NCBI GenBank assembly: GCA_018895795.1 | Contig: JAHINZ010000092.1 | Location: 1-6,082, forward strand | DNA: 6,082 bases | Reading direction: 5' to 3' | From: Alphaproteobacteria bacterium | Lineage (GTDB): Bacteria > Pseudomonadota > Alphaproteobacteria > Caulobacterales > Caulobacteraceae | In this document: in pieces, positions 1 through 5,900 of the stretch | How the letters are laid out: each line of letters opens with the position of its first letter | Position numbering within the stretch: the first letter of the stretch is position 1 | The notes under the pieces: generated by a model | What the model saw: the letters and a program-made list of their open reading frames with translations, nothing else | What the model was told of the DNA's origin: nothing | The model's database searches: none | Position numbers and translations under genes: made by a program

Positions 1-19
1 ACGCGGAGGATTGGCGCGA

Positions 20-121
20 TCATTTTATTTTTAGAGCGTTGATTTTGCTGCGCTCTATATCGGACAGCATGGGGATAGCGCGCAGTTTATGCCCGTGCTC
101 ACCCATTACGAACGGCAACAA
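20..121 (-). CDS. Doubtful 33-codon ORF, unrecognised
   Basis: This is a weak candidate small gene, or the remnant of one. An AAAGGA motif on the minus strand precedes TTG codons at 121 and 118 by about four to seven bases, and an ATG follows at 106. The frame reads on to a TGA at 20-22. The peptide from the ATG is 28 residues (begins MGEHGHKLRA, ends INALKIK), mixed and basic at the C-terminus, with no signal peptide, membrane segment or motif I recognise. The frame is closed upstream by a TGA at 131-133, so it is not the tail of a longer intact ORF. It overlaps the inverted repeat at 32-57. Codon third positions are only mildly G/C biased, less than in the neighbouring real genes. It may simply be noncoding. 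Confidence 0.15.
   Translation of the reverse strand: MLPFVMGEHGHKLRAIPMLSDIERSKINALKIK
32..57. repeat. 7-bp perfect inverted repeat near the left edge
   Basis: TAGAGCG (32-38) and CGCTCTA (51-57) are exact reverse complements around a 12-base T-rich loop. The flanks are unusually AT-rich for this window, with T-runs at 23-32. It does not look like a terminator in either direction: the plus-strand 3' side lacks a U-tract, and on the minus strand the hairpin is followed by A-rich RNA. An operator or small RNA stem is possible, but the sequence shows only the symmetry. Confidence 0.4.
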
Positions 122-242
122 GGGGTCCTTTCAGGTAAGCCCGCCAAGGCTCGGCGCCGATCCTGAACCGCCGGTAGCCATGAAGCCTGGCGACGTTTCC
201 GGATCTTCGCGCTGCCCGCTCTGCTCAAGGTCGGGGCGAGAT

Positions 243-289
243 AAAAACGGCCTTGATCCTCTGCGGCAGCCCTGTCCGCCGGGAAGAGG
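243..289 (-). terminator. Probable rho-independent terminator of hrpB
   Basis: On the minus strand, just after the hrpB TAA (293-295), an outer CCTCT/AGAGG stem (285-289 with 258-262) and an inner 6-bp stem with one G-U pair (276-281 with 264-269) form a hairpin with a 6-base loop. A run of five Us (243-247) follows, about ten bases downstream of the hairpin. That spacing is longer than ideal, so the hairpin may act only partly, or pair differently using the GGCC copies near 249-252 and 288-291. Position and U-run favour a terminator. Confidence 0.4.
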
Positions 290-292
290 CCT

Positions 293-2737
293 TTAGGTCC
301 CCCGAGGCTTCGCCCGCGTCGTCGGCGCCGTATTCGCCGGGTCATCCGGCCAGACATGCCGGGGATAGCGCCCCTTCATCTCGACCTTCACCTCGCGCCA
401 GGAGCCCTTCCAGAAACCCGGCAAATCCCGGGTGATCTGGATCGGCTTGTGGCCGGGCGACAGCAGAGACAGCACCAGCGGGATCTTGCCCCCGGCGATG
501 CTGGGATGCTGCGTCAGGCCAAACAGCTCCTGCACCCGGATGTCGATGCGCGGCCCGGCCTCGGCGGCGTAGTCGATGGCCACGGTCGTGCCGGTCGGGG
601 CCTTGAACCGGGCCGGCAGGGCCGCGTCGATCTTCTGCTGGGCGTCCCACGGGATCAGGGACCGGATCGCGCCGTCCAACGTGGACTCGTCCAGCGCCGA
701 CAGGGACGAGCGGCCGTGGAGCAGCGGCTCAAGCCATTCATCCAGGCGATCCAGCAGAGCCGCGTCGGACAGGTCCGGCCAGACCTCGCCGTCCAGACCG
801 CGCAAGAAGGCGACACGGTCGCGCAGGCCTTGGACGCCGTCGCCCAGCCGCAGGCCCGACAGCCCCTCGGACCGCACCTGATCCAGCAGGGCCCTGGCGA
901 TCAGGGCCGGGTCGGGCTTGTCGATCAGCCGCTCTTCCAGCACCAGCTTGCCCAGGCGCAGCAGCCGCTTGGCGCGGACCTTGCCGCCCGGGCCGGTCTC
1001 CAGCCGATCCTCGGCGGTCAGGCGATCGGCGAAGGTTTCGCGCAGGGCCACCTCATCGACGGCGGCGGCCAGCAGGATGCGGTCGCGGCTGTCGCCGCCG
1101 CCCAGTTCGCCGACCGCCAGCCAGGTCTCGCGGGCCAGGGGATCGGTGGGCTCCATATAGACGCCGCGACCGCCGGCCAGCTGGAATTCGCCCGGCTTGC
1201 CGCGCGCCCGCGCCACCCGCTCGGGATAGGCCTCGGCCAGCATCAGCCCTTCGTCCAGCGGCGTCGCGCCGGAAGGCTTACCCGCGGCCCGCGCCCAGCG
1301 ATCGACCAGGGCTCCGGCGTCCTTGGCCCTGGGCGAGCGATCCCGGCCCAGGTTTTCGAGGCGCCGGCGCAGGTCGACGTCGCGACCGCCCAGCCCCTGT
1401 TCGGTCAGCAAGGCCGCGACCTCGGCCCCGCGCCGCGCCTGGCCGGAGGCGGCGGCGCGGACCACCATGTGGGCGATGCGCGGCGGCAGGGGCATCTCGG
1501 CCAGGGCCTTGCCGTGGGCTGTGAGGTCGCCCTGGGCGTCCAGCGCCTGGATCCGCTGCAGCAGGGTGCGCGCCTCGGCGAAGGCGACGGCGGGCGGCGG
1601 ATCCAGAAAACACAGGCCCGAGGCGTCGCGCGCCCCCCAACGGGCCAGATCCAACGCCAGGCGCGACAGGTCGGCCTCCAGGATCTCGGGCCGGGCGAAG
1701 GCGGGCAAGGACCGGGTCTCGGCCTCGTCCCACAGCCGGTAGCAGACTCCGGGCTCGGTTCGCCCTGCCCGGCCCCGGCGCTGGTCGGCGGCGGCGCGGC
1801 TGACCCGGACCGTGTCGAGTCGGGTGATGCCGCTGGCCGGGTCATAGCGCGGCACGCGGGCCAGGCCGCAATCGATCACCACCCGCACGCCCTGGATCGT
1901 CAGGCTGGTCTCGGCGATCGAGGTGGCCAAAACCACCTTGCGACGTCCTGGCGCGGCGCTGGCGATGGCGCGATCCTGGGCGGCGGGCTCCAGCGCGCCA
2001 TAGAGCGGGGCCAGATCGACGTCAGGGCGGCGTAGCCGCTCCATCAGCCAGGACTCGACACGCCGGATCTCGCCTTGCCCCGGCAGGAAAACCAGCAGGC
2101 TGCCGGTTTCCTCCGTCAAAGCCCGTTCGACGGCGCGTCCGACGCGTTCTTCAAGCCGCAGGCGATCGTCGCGGCCCAGATAGCGGGTGTCGACCGGGAA
2201 CATCCGCCCCTGGCTTTCGATCACCGGTGCGTCGCCCAGCAGGGACGAGACCCGCGCCCCATCCAGGGTGGCCGACATCACCAGCAGGCGCAGGTCGTCG
2301 CGCAGCAGGCCCTGGACGTCACGCGCGAAGGCCAGACCCAGATCGGCGTCGAGGCTGCGTTCATGAAACTCGTCGAACAGAACCGCGGCGACGCTCTCCA
2401 GGCCGGGATCGTCGAGAATCATCCGGGTAAAGACGCCTTCGGTGACCACCTCGATACGGGTGCGGGCCGAGACCTTGGATTGCAGCCGCACCCGAAAGCC
2501 GACCGTGTCGCCGACGGATTCGCCCAGGGTCGCGGCCATGCGGGTCGCCGCCGCCCGGGCCGCTAGGCGACGCGGCTCTAGAACGATGATCTTGCGGTCC
2601 GCGACCCAGGGCTCACCCAGCAACGCCAGGGGAACAGCCGTGGTCTTGCCCGCGCCGGGCGGCGCGACCAGCACGGCGGCCTCACGCGCAATCAAGGCGT
2701 CTTTAAGCGCCGGAAGGGCCTCGAAAATGGGCAACAT
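293..2737 (-). CDS. hrpB: ATP-dependent helicase HrpB (DEAH-box, SF2)
   Basis: This is a cytoplasmic NTP-dependent nucleic acid helicase of the DEAH/RHA superfamily 2 group. The HrpB family's cellular substrate is poorly defined. From the ATG at 2737 it is 814 residues, matching the family's usual size of about 800-830. Motifs in order are Walker A PPGAGKTT (about 26-33), motif Ia LEPRRLAA, the DEFH box (122-125), SAT (155-157), ATSIAETS (271-278) and QRRGRAGR (319-326). The diagnostic HrpB C-terminal domain follows, with LSPGHKPIQ, TRDLPGFW (769-776) and GRYPRHVWP, and a basic tail ending RAKPRGT. The frame can extend to a TTG at 2806, immediately after an in-frame TAA at 2807-2809. I chose ATG 2737 because MLPIFEALPAL resembles the usual HrpB N-terminus and because the extra segment encodes a perfect hairpin. 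Its ribosome binding site is weak (AAGG only a few bases from the ATG). It is transcribed away from the permease. The alternative RHA-family member HrpA is much longer and lacks this C-terminal domain. Confidence 0.95.
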   Translation of the reverse strand: MLPIFEALPALKDALIAREAAVLVAPPGAGKTTAVPLALLGEPWVADRKIIVLEPRRLAARAAATRMAATLGESVGDTVGFRVRLQSKVSARTRIEVVTEGVFTRMILDDPGLESVAAVLFDEFHERSLDADLGLAFARDVQGLLRDDLRLLVMSATLDGARVSSLLGDAPVIESQGRMFPVDTRYLGRDDRLRLEERVGRAVERALTEETGSLLVFLPGQGEIRRVESWLMERLRRPDVDLAPLYGALEPAAQDRAIASAAPGRRKVVLATSIAETSLTIQGVRVVIDCGLARVPRYDPASGITRLDTVRVSRAAADQRRGRAGRTEPGVCYRLWDEAETRSLPAFARPEILEADLSRLALDLARWGARDASGLCFLDPPPAVAFAEARTLLQRIQALDAQGDLTAHGKALAEMPLPPRIAHMVVRAAASGQARRGAEVAALLTEQGLGGRDVDLRRRLENLGRDRSPRAKDAGALVDRWARAAGKPSGATPLDEGLMLAEAYPERVARARGKPGEFQLAGGRGVYMEPTDPLARETWLAVGELGGGDSRDRILLAAAVDEVALRETFADRLTAEDRLETGPGGKVRAKRLLRLGKLVLEERLIDKPDPALIARALLDQVRSEGLSGLRLGDGVQGLRDRVAFLRGLDGEVWPDLSDAALLDRLDEWLEPLLHGRSSLSALDESTLDGAIRSLIPWDAQQKIDAALPARFKAPTGTTVAIDYAAEAGPRIDIRVQELFGLTQHPSIAGGKIPLVLSLLSPGHKPIQITRDLPGFWKGSWREVKVEMKGRYPRHVWPDDPANTAPTTRAKPRGT

Positions 2738-2761
2738 CGCCTTGGGCTTTACCGGCGGAGG

Positions 2762-2786
2762 CGTCCAGCGCCAAGCGCGCTGGACG
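2762..2786 (-). promoter_or_regulatory. 9-bp perfect hairpin in the hrpB leader
   Basis: CGTCCAGCG (2762-2770) and CGCTGGACG (2778-2786) are perfect reverse complements separated by seven bases. The structure ends 24 bases upstream of the preferred hrpB ATG, and no U-tract follows it on either strand, so it is not a standard terminator. In the hrpB mRNA it would form a strong leader stem. If the TTG at 2806 were the true start, it would lie inside the coding region instead. A role in hrpB translation or mRNA stability is inference. Confidence 0.5.
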
Positions 2787-2883
2787 AGACGGCGAGCGGA
2801 GAGCAATTACGCCCCATAGCGGCTTGGCCTTGACCCCATGCTCATAAACGGGTCACCGTCCGCAAAATTTATTCAAGGGCGGC

Positions 2884-2898
2884 CTCCCCGGGGGGGAG
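2884..2898 (+). promoter_or_regulatory. G-rich leader hairpin upstream of the permease
   Basis: CTCCCC (2884-2889) pairs with GGGGAG (2893-2898) around a GGG loop, and the G-run 2890-2896 is seven bases long. The neighbouring CCTCC (2883-2887) is also complementary to GGAGG of the Shine-Dalgarno (2912-2916), so two mutually exclusive pairings can be drawn. Whether either forms in the cell is not shown by the sequence. No convincing sigma-70-type promoter was seen: TTGACC at 2830-2835 has no good -10 partner at standard spacing. Confidence 0.3.
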
Positions 2899-2910
2899 TC
2901 GTGCGTATCC

Positions 2911-2916
2911 AGGAGG
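2911..2916 (+). promoter_or_regulatory. Strong Shine-Dalgarno for the permease
   Basis: AGGAGG lies four bases before the ATG at 2921. It is the best ribosome binding site in the window and fixes the permease start. Confidence 0.85.
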
Positions 2917-2920
2917 AACT

Positions 2921-4540
2921 ATGTGGCGCGTAAAATCGCTTGATGCGATCCTAGCGACGGCTCAGAAGAAATCCCTTCATCGCTCGCTGGGCCCCATACA
3001 GCTGACGCTGCTCGGGGTAGGCGCAATCATCGGAACGGGCATCTTCGTCCTGACCGCCGCGGCCTCCCAAAAGGCCGGCCCGGGCATGATGCTGAGCTTT
3101 GTGATCGCCGGCGCCGTCTGCGCCTTCGCCGCGCTCTGCTATTCGGAACTGGCCTCGATGGTTCCGGTGTCTGGCTCGGCCTACACCTACACCTACGCCG
3201 TGATGGGCGAGCTGCTGGCCTGGATGGTCGGTTGGGCCCTGATCCTGGAATACGCCGTGGCGGCCAGCGCCGTGTCTGTGGGCTGGTCGGGCTACTTCCT
3301 CGGCATGATCGAGCACGCGCTGAATTTCCATTGGCCTGATGCTTTGCGAGCCGGTCCCGCCTGGTCGCTGAATGGCTTCATGCCGGTCGCCGACTTCAGC
3401 CACGGGATCGTCAACATCCCGGCGATCGTGGTGGCCCTGGCGGTCACGGCCCTGCTGGTCGTCGGGACGACTGAAAGCGCCCGCGTTAACGCGGTCCTGG
3501 TGTTGATCAAGGTCACGGCGCTGACCGTCTTTGTCATCCTGACCCTGCCGTTGATGAAGAGCGGTAACTTCCAACCCTTCGCGCCCAATGGCTGGTTCGG
3601 CCCGCATGGCACGACGGGCATGGGCGTGTTCGGCGCCGCCGCTTCGATCTTCTTTGCCTATGTCGGCTTCGACGCGGTCTCCACCGCCGCCGAAGAGACC
3701 AAGAACCCCCAGCGCAACGTGCCGATCGGCCTGATCGGCAGCCTGGGCATTTGCACCATCTTCTACCTGCTGGTCGCCGCCGGCGCGGTCGGCGCCATCG
3801 GCGCTCAACCCGTGATCGGCGCGGCGGGCGAAGCCGTCCAGCCCGGTTCGGCCGCCTTCCAGGTCGCCTGCGGTCTGGCTTCGAACGCCGACCGTCTGGT
3901 CTGCTCGAACGAAGCCCTCGCCCACGTCCTGCGTCAGGTCAACTTCCCCCTCGCCGGCTACCTGCTCGGCCTGGCCGCCAACCTGGCCCTGCCTTCGGTC
4001 ATCCTGATGATGATCTACGGCCAGACCCGGATCTTCTTCGTCATGGCCCGCGACGGTCTGCTGCCCGATAAGCTGGCCACCATCCACCCCAAGTGGAAAA
4101 CGCCGCATATCGTCACGATCGCCACCGGCCTGTTCGTGGCGATCGCCGCCGCCTTCTTCCCGGTCGGACAGTTGGCGGACATCTCCAACTCCGGCACGCT
4201 GTTCGCCTTCTTCATGGTGGCGATCGCCGTGATGGTGCTGCGCGTGAAAGACCCCCACCGTCCGCGTCCGTTCAAGACGCCGGCGATCTGGATCGTGGCC
4301 CCGATCGCCTTGGCCGGCTGCGCCTTCCTCTATTTCAACCTGCCGTTGGAATCGATCCTGGTCCTGCCGATCTGGGGCGCGCTGGGCCTGGTGATCTATT
4401 TCGCCTATGGCTTCCGCAAGAGTCACGTCGGCCGCGGCCTGCGCGGCGAGGTCCACGAACTGGACGCCGATGCGCCGCCTACGGGCGTCGCCCCGATGCC
4501 GGGCGCTCCGGCTCCGGGCTCGCCCGAGGAACGGTCTTGA
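2921..4540 (+). CDS. APC-superfamily amino acid permease (CAT family type)
   Basis: This is an inner-membrane transporter of 539 residues with the LeuT-type APC fold, probably importing amino acids by proton coupling. The exact substrate (cationic or other amino acid) cannot be read from sequence. Family hallmarks are the broken first helix GAIIGTGIF (34-42), YSELASMVPVSGSAY (74-88), the discontinuous sixth helix FAYVGFDAVSTAAEE (245-259), and the cytoplasmic GQTRIFFVMARDGLLP (367-382) followed by HPKWKTP. I count about 12 membrane segments, roughly at 26-47, 55-78, 94-130, 163-183, 189-211, 233-254, 268-292, 343-367, 396-414, 420-441, 454-472 and 475-496, with both termini cytoplasmic. The loop between segments 7 and 8 (about 293-341) is long and holds C317 and C328, predicted to be periplasmic. 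The tail from 499 is hydrophilic and then Pro/Ala-rich. The start has a strong ribosome binding site, and the gene ends just before a strong terminator, so it looks monocistronic. A polyamine antiporter is a possible alternative. Confidence 0.92.
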   Translation: MWRVKSLDAILATAQKKSLHRSLGPIQLTLLGVGAIIGTGIFVLTAAASQKAGPGMMLSFVIAGAVCAFAALCYSELASMVPVSGSAYTYTYAVMGELLAWMVGWALILEYAVAASAVSVGWSGYFLGMIEHALNFHWPDALRAGPAWSLNGFMPVADFSHGIVNIPAIVVALAVTALLVVGTTESARVNAVLVLIKVTALTVFVILTLPLMKSGNFQPFAPNGWFGPHGTTGMGVFGAAASIFFAYVGFDAVSTAAEETKNPQRNVPIGLIGSLGICTIFYLLVAAGAVGAIGAQPVIGAAGEAVQPGSAAFQVACGLASNADRLVCSNEALAHVLRQVNFPLAGYLLGLAANLALPSVILMMIYGQTRIFFVMARDGLLPDKLATIHPKWKTPHIVTIATGLFVAIAAAFFPVGQLADISNSGTLFAFFMVAIAVMVLRVKDPHRPRPFKTPAIWIVAPIALAGCAFLYFNLPLESILVLPIWGALGLVIYFAYGFRKSHVGRGLRGEVHELDADAPPTGVAPMPGAPAPGSPEERS

Positions 4541-4568
4541 TCTTCGGCTGACAAGCCTTAGTTCGAAC
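4537..4568 (+). promoter_or_regulatory. Tentative promoter for the GloC-type hydrolase
   Basis: TTGATC (4537-4542, overlapping the permease stop) is followed 15 bases later by a weak -10-like TTAGTT (4558-4563). Transcription from it would begin near 4570, inside the left arm of the terminator, and so would destroy the hairpin. That would let the hydrolase be expressed despite the terminator. The -10 match is poor, so this rests mainly on the need for some promoter in this short gap. Confidence 0.15.
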
Positions 4569-4602
4569 GGGCGGGAACTTCGGTTCCCGCCCGTTTTCTT
4601 TT
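4566..4602 (+). terminator. Intrinsic terminator with UUCG tetraloop
   Basis: A perfect stem pairs 4566-4578 with 4583-4595, about 12 GC-rich pairs plus an A-T end. It closes on C(UUCG)G, one of the most stable RNA tetraloops. The sequence TTTTCTTTT (4594-4602) follows directly. It lies 25 bases after the permease stop and should end that transcript. It also sits entirely within the 73-base gap before the downstream hydrolase, whose Shine-Dalgarno GGAG (4603-4606) abuts the U-tract. Confidence 0.95.
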
Positions 4603-4613
4603 GGAGCCGCCCG

Positions 4614-5330
4614 ATGAGCGATCTGCCGCCAATCCGCGCCGTCATCGCGCCGGTCACCCCCCTGCAGCAGAACTGCACGATCGTCTGGTGCGCCAAGACA
4701 ATGAAGGCCGCGATCATCGACCCCGGCGGCGAGGTCCCACGCCTGATGAAGGCCATCGCCGACCAGGGCCTGACCCTGGAGAAGATCTGGATCACCCACG
4801 GCCACATGGACCACGCCGGCGGCGCCGCCGAGCTCAAGCGCCTGACCGGCGTTCCGATCGAGGGCCCGCACAAGGACGACCAGTTCTGGATCGACCAGAT
4901 CCAGATGACCGGCGAGCGCTACGGCATTCCCGAAGCGCGGATCTTCGTTCCCGATCGTTGGCTGGATGACGGCGACGTCGTGACCCTGGGCGAGACCCAG
5001 TTCGAGGTGCTGCACTGCCCCGGCCATACGCCGGGCCACGTGATCTTCTTTCATCGTGAGGCCCGGTTCGCCCAGGTGGGCGACGTCCTGTTCCAAGGCT
5101 CGATCGGCCGCACCGACTTCCCGCGCGGCAATCACCAGGACCTGCTGGATTCGATCACCAGCAAGCTTTGGCCCCTCGGCGGCGATGTGAAGTTCGTGCC
5201 CGGTCACGGCCCGATGTCCAGTTTCGCGGCCGAGCGGCGCAGCAATCCCTATGTCAGCGATCTCGCCATCGAGGCGCAGAACATCCAGGGGCACGACTAT
5301 GCGATCCCGAAAAACACTTCGCCAGGCTAG
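4614..5330 (+). CDS. gloC: Hydroxyacylglutathione hydrolase, GloC/YcbL type (MBL fold)
   Basis: This is a cytosolic metallo-beta-lactamase-fold thioesterase related to glyoxalase II. By family it hydrolyses S-lactoylglutathione-type thioesters in methylglyoxal detoxification. It has 238 residues. The metal ligands are all visible: THGHMDH at 61-67 (H62, H64, D66, H67), H138 in CPGHTPGH (135-142), D157 in VGDVLF and H198 in PGHGP (196-200). QQNCTIVWC near the N-terminus, DPGG (36-39), FPRGNH and the ending NPYVSDL match the short YcbL/GloC subgroup rather than classical GloB, which has a longer C-terminal helical domain. About 20 residues extend beyond the usual YcbL end. ATG 4614 is preceded by GGAG at 4603-4606 with seven-base spacing. 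An open frame runs upstream through the terminator into the permease, but those starts are implausible. Without assay, other small MBL thioesterase activities remain possible. Confidence 0.9.
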   Translation: MSDLPPIRAVIAPVTPLQQNCTIVWCAKTMKAAIIDPGGEVPRLMKAIADQGLTLEKIWITHGHMDHAGGAAELKRLTGVPIEGPHKDDQFWIDQIQMTGERYGIPEARIFVPDRWLDDGDVVTLGETQFEVLHCPGHTPGHVIFFHREARFAQVGDVLFQGSIGRTDFPRGNHQDLLDSITSKLWPLGGDVKFVPGHGPMSSFAAERRSNPYVSDLAIEAQNIQGHDYAIPKNTSPG

Positions 5331-5336
5331 GTGGGC

Positions 5337-5798
5337 CTAACGCTGACGCGGGCCGCCGCCAGCGGGACGCAGGGCCTGCTGTTCGGCCGCGTCCAGCATG
5401 CCGTCGCCATTCTTGTCAGCTTTCTTGAAGCGCGCCTTCTGGGCCGCCGTCACCTCGGCCAGGGTGATCTCGCCGTCCTTGTCGGCGTCCATCTCGGCGA
5501 TCATGTCGGGGCGCTTGGCCGCGCCGGCGGGGGCCGGGCCCCGGTCTTTCAGGCGTTCGGCCATGCGCTCGCGGATCGCGGCGATCTCGGCCCGGTCAAT
5601 CACACCGTCATGGTTCTCGTCCATGCGCTGAAAGCGTTGCCGACCCGCCTTCTCGAATTCCGACGCGCTGACCACGCCATCGCTGTTGGTGTCGAGATCG
5701 GGTCCGCGACCGCCCGGACCGGGGCCCTGGGCGTTGGCGATGGACGCGGCGCCGCAAAAGGTCGCGGCCAGGACGACGAGCGAAGACAGGCGTTTCAT
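5337..5798 (-). CDS. Secreted EF-hand calcium-binding protein
   Basis: This is a small exported protein of 153 residues with four canonical EF-hand loops: D36-E47 (DTNSDGVVSASE), D60-E71 (DENHDGVIDRAE), D104-E115 (DADKDGEITLAE) and D128-E139 (DKNGDGMLDAAE). Each has acidic or Asn residues at loop positions 1, 3 and 5, Gly at 6 and Glu at 12, so all four should bind Ca2+. The loops form two pairs separated by a basic, Pro/Ala-rich linker (about 85-98). Residues 1-23 form a Sec signal peptide (MKRL, hydrophobic core, ANA before Q24). C15 is not in a lipobox, so a soluble periplasmic or secreted location is expected. The ATG at 5798 has GGAG six bases upstream (5805-5808). The frame is open to 6062, but that part reads into the divergent regulator and is antisense. 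It converges on gloC with a 6-bp gap. The biological role (Ca2+ buffering, envelope or enzyme modulation) is unknown. Confidence 0.9.
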   Translation of the reverse strand: MKRLSSLVVLAATFCGAASIANAQGPGPGGRGPDLDTNSDGVVSASEFEKAGRQRFQRMDENHDGVIDRAEIAAIRERMAERLKDRGPAPAGAAKRPDMIAEMDADKDGEITLAEVTAAQKARFKKADKNGDGMLDAAEQQALRPAGGGPRQR

Positions 5799-5842
5799 GC
5801 GAAGCTCCAGGACGGATTGCGGCCCAAATCGCACAACTCGGT

Positions 5843-5868
5843 TGCGTCGCTGTTTCAAGCGTGAAATC
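5843..5868 (+). promoter_or_regulatory. Tentative promoter for the response regulator
   Basis: TTGCGTC (5843-5849) and GTGAAATC (5861-5868), 11 bases apart, loosely resemble the Caulobacter housekeeping promoter pattern (TTGACGS, 10-14 bases, GCTANAWC): the TTG and the final ANAWC match, the rest is poor. Initiation would fall around 5875, leaving a short leader before the Shine-Dalgarno at 5891. It overlaps the TTTCA-N4-TGAAA palindrome, as expected if that is an operator. Confidence 0.25.
5853..5866. promoter_or_regulatory. Operator-like palindrome TTTCA-N4-TGAAA
   Basis: TTTCA (5853-5857) and TGAAA (5862-5866) are perfect inverted half-sites four bases apart. They lie midway in the 102-bp gap between the divergent EF-hand and response regulator genes. 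A second, shorter symmetry, CAAC-TCG-GTTG (5834-5844), lies nearby. A dimeric regulator bound here could control both genes. No specific regulator can be named, and a 5-bp half-site can arise by chance. Confidence 0.3.
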
Positions 5869-5900
5869 TGAGCGCCATCAGGGCATGACAGGAGCGTCTC

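Noticed and set aside
39..296. 85-codon plus-strand frame at the left edge
   Set aside because: The peptide is Ser/Pro/Arg-rich with no motif, no Shine-Dalgarno is visible, and it runs through the hrpB terminator hairpin in antisense.
356..2035. Long open frame (559 codons) on the plus strand opposite hrpB
   Set aside because: The peptide is Gln/Gly/Arg/Ala-rich low-complexity sequence typical of an antisense shadow in GC-rich DNA. The opposite strand encodes a motif-complete HrpB.
4407..4613. N-terminal extension of the GloC-type hydrolase into the permease gene
   Set aside because: It would translate the terminator hairpin and gives an Arg/Ala-rich non-family N-terminus. ATG 4614 has its own Shine-Dalgarno and matches the YcbL start.
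2951..4873. 640-codon minus-strand frame opposite the permease and gloC
   Set aside because: It spans two plus-strand genes and a terminator, is Asp/Gly/Arg/His-rich without domains, and exists because of the codon bias of the real genes.
5331..5864. 177-codon plus-strand frame opposite the EF-hand gene
   Set aside because: It is an antisense shadow with no domain; the minus strand shows four perfect EF-hand loops.
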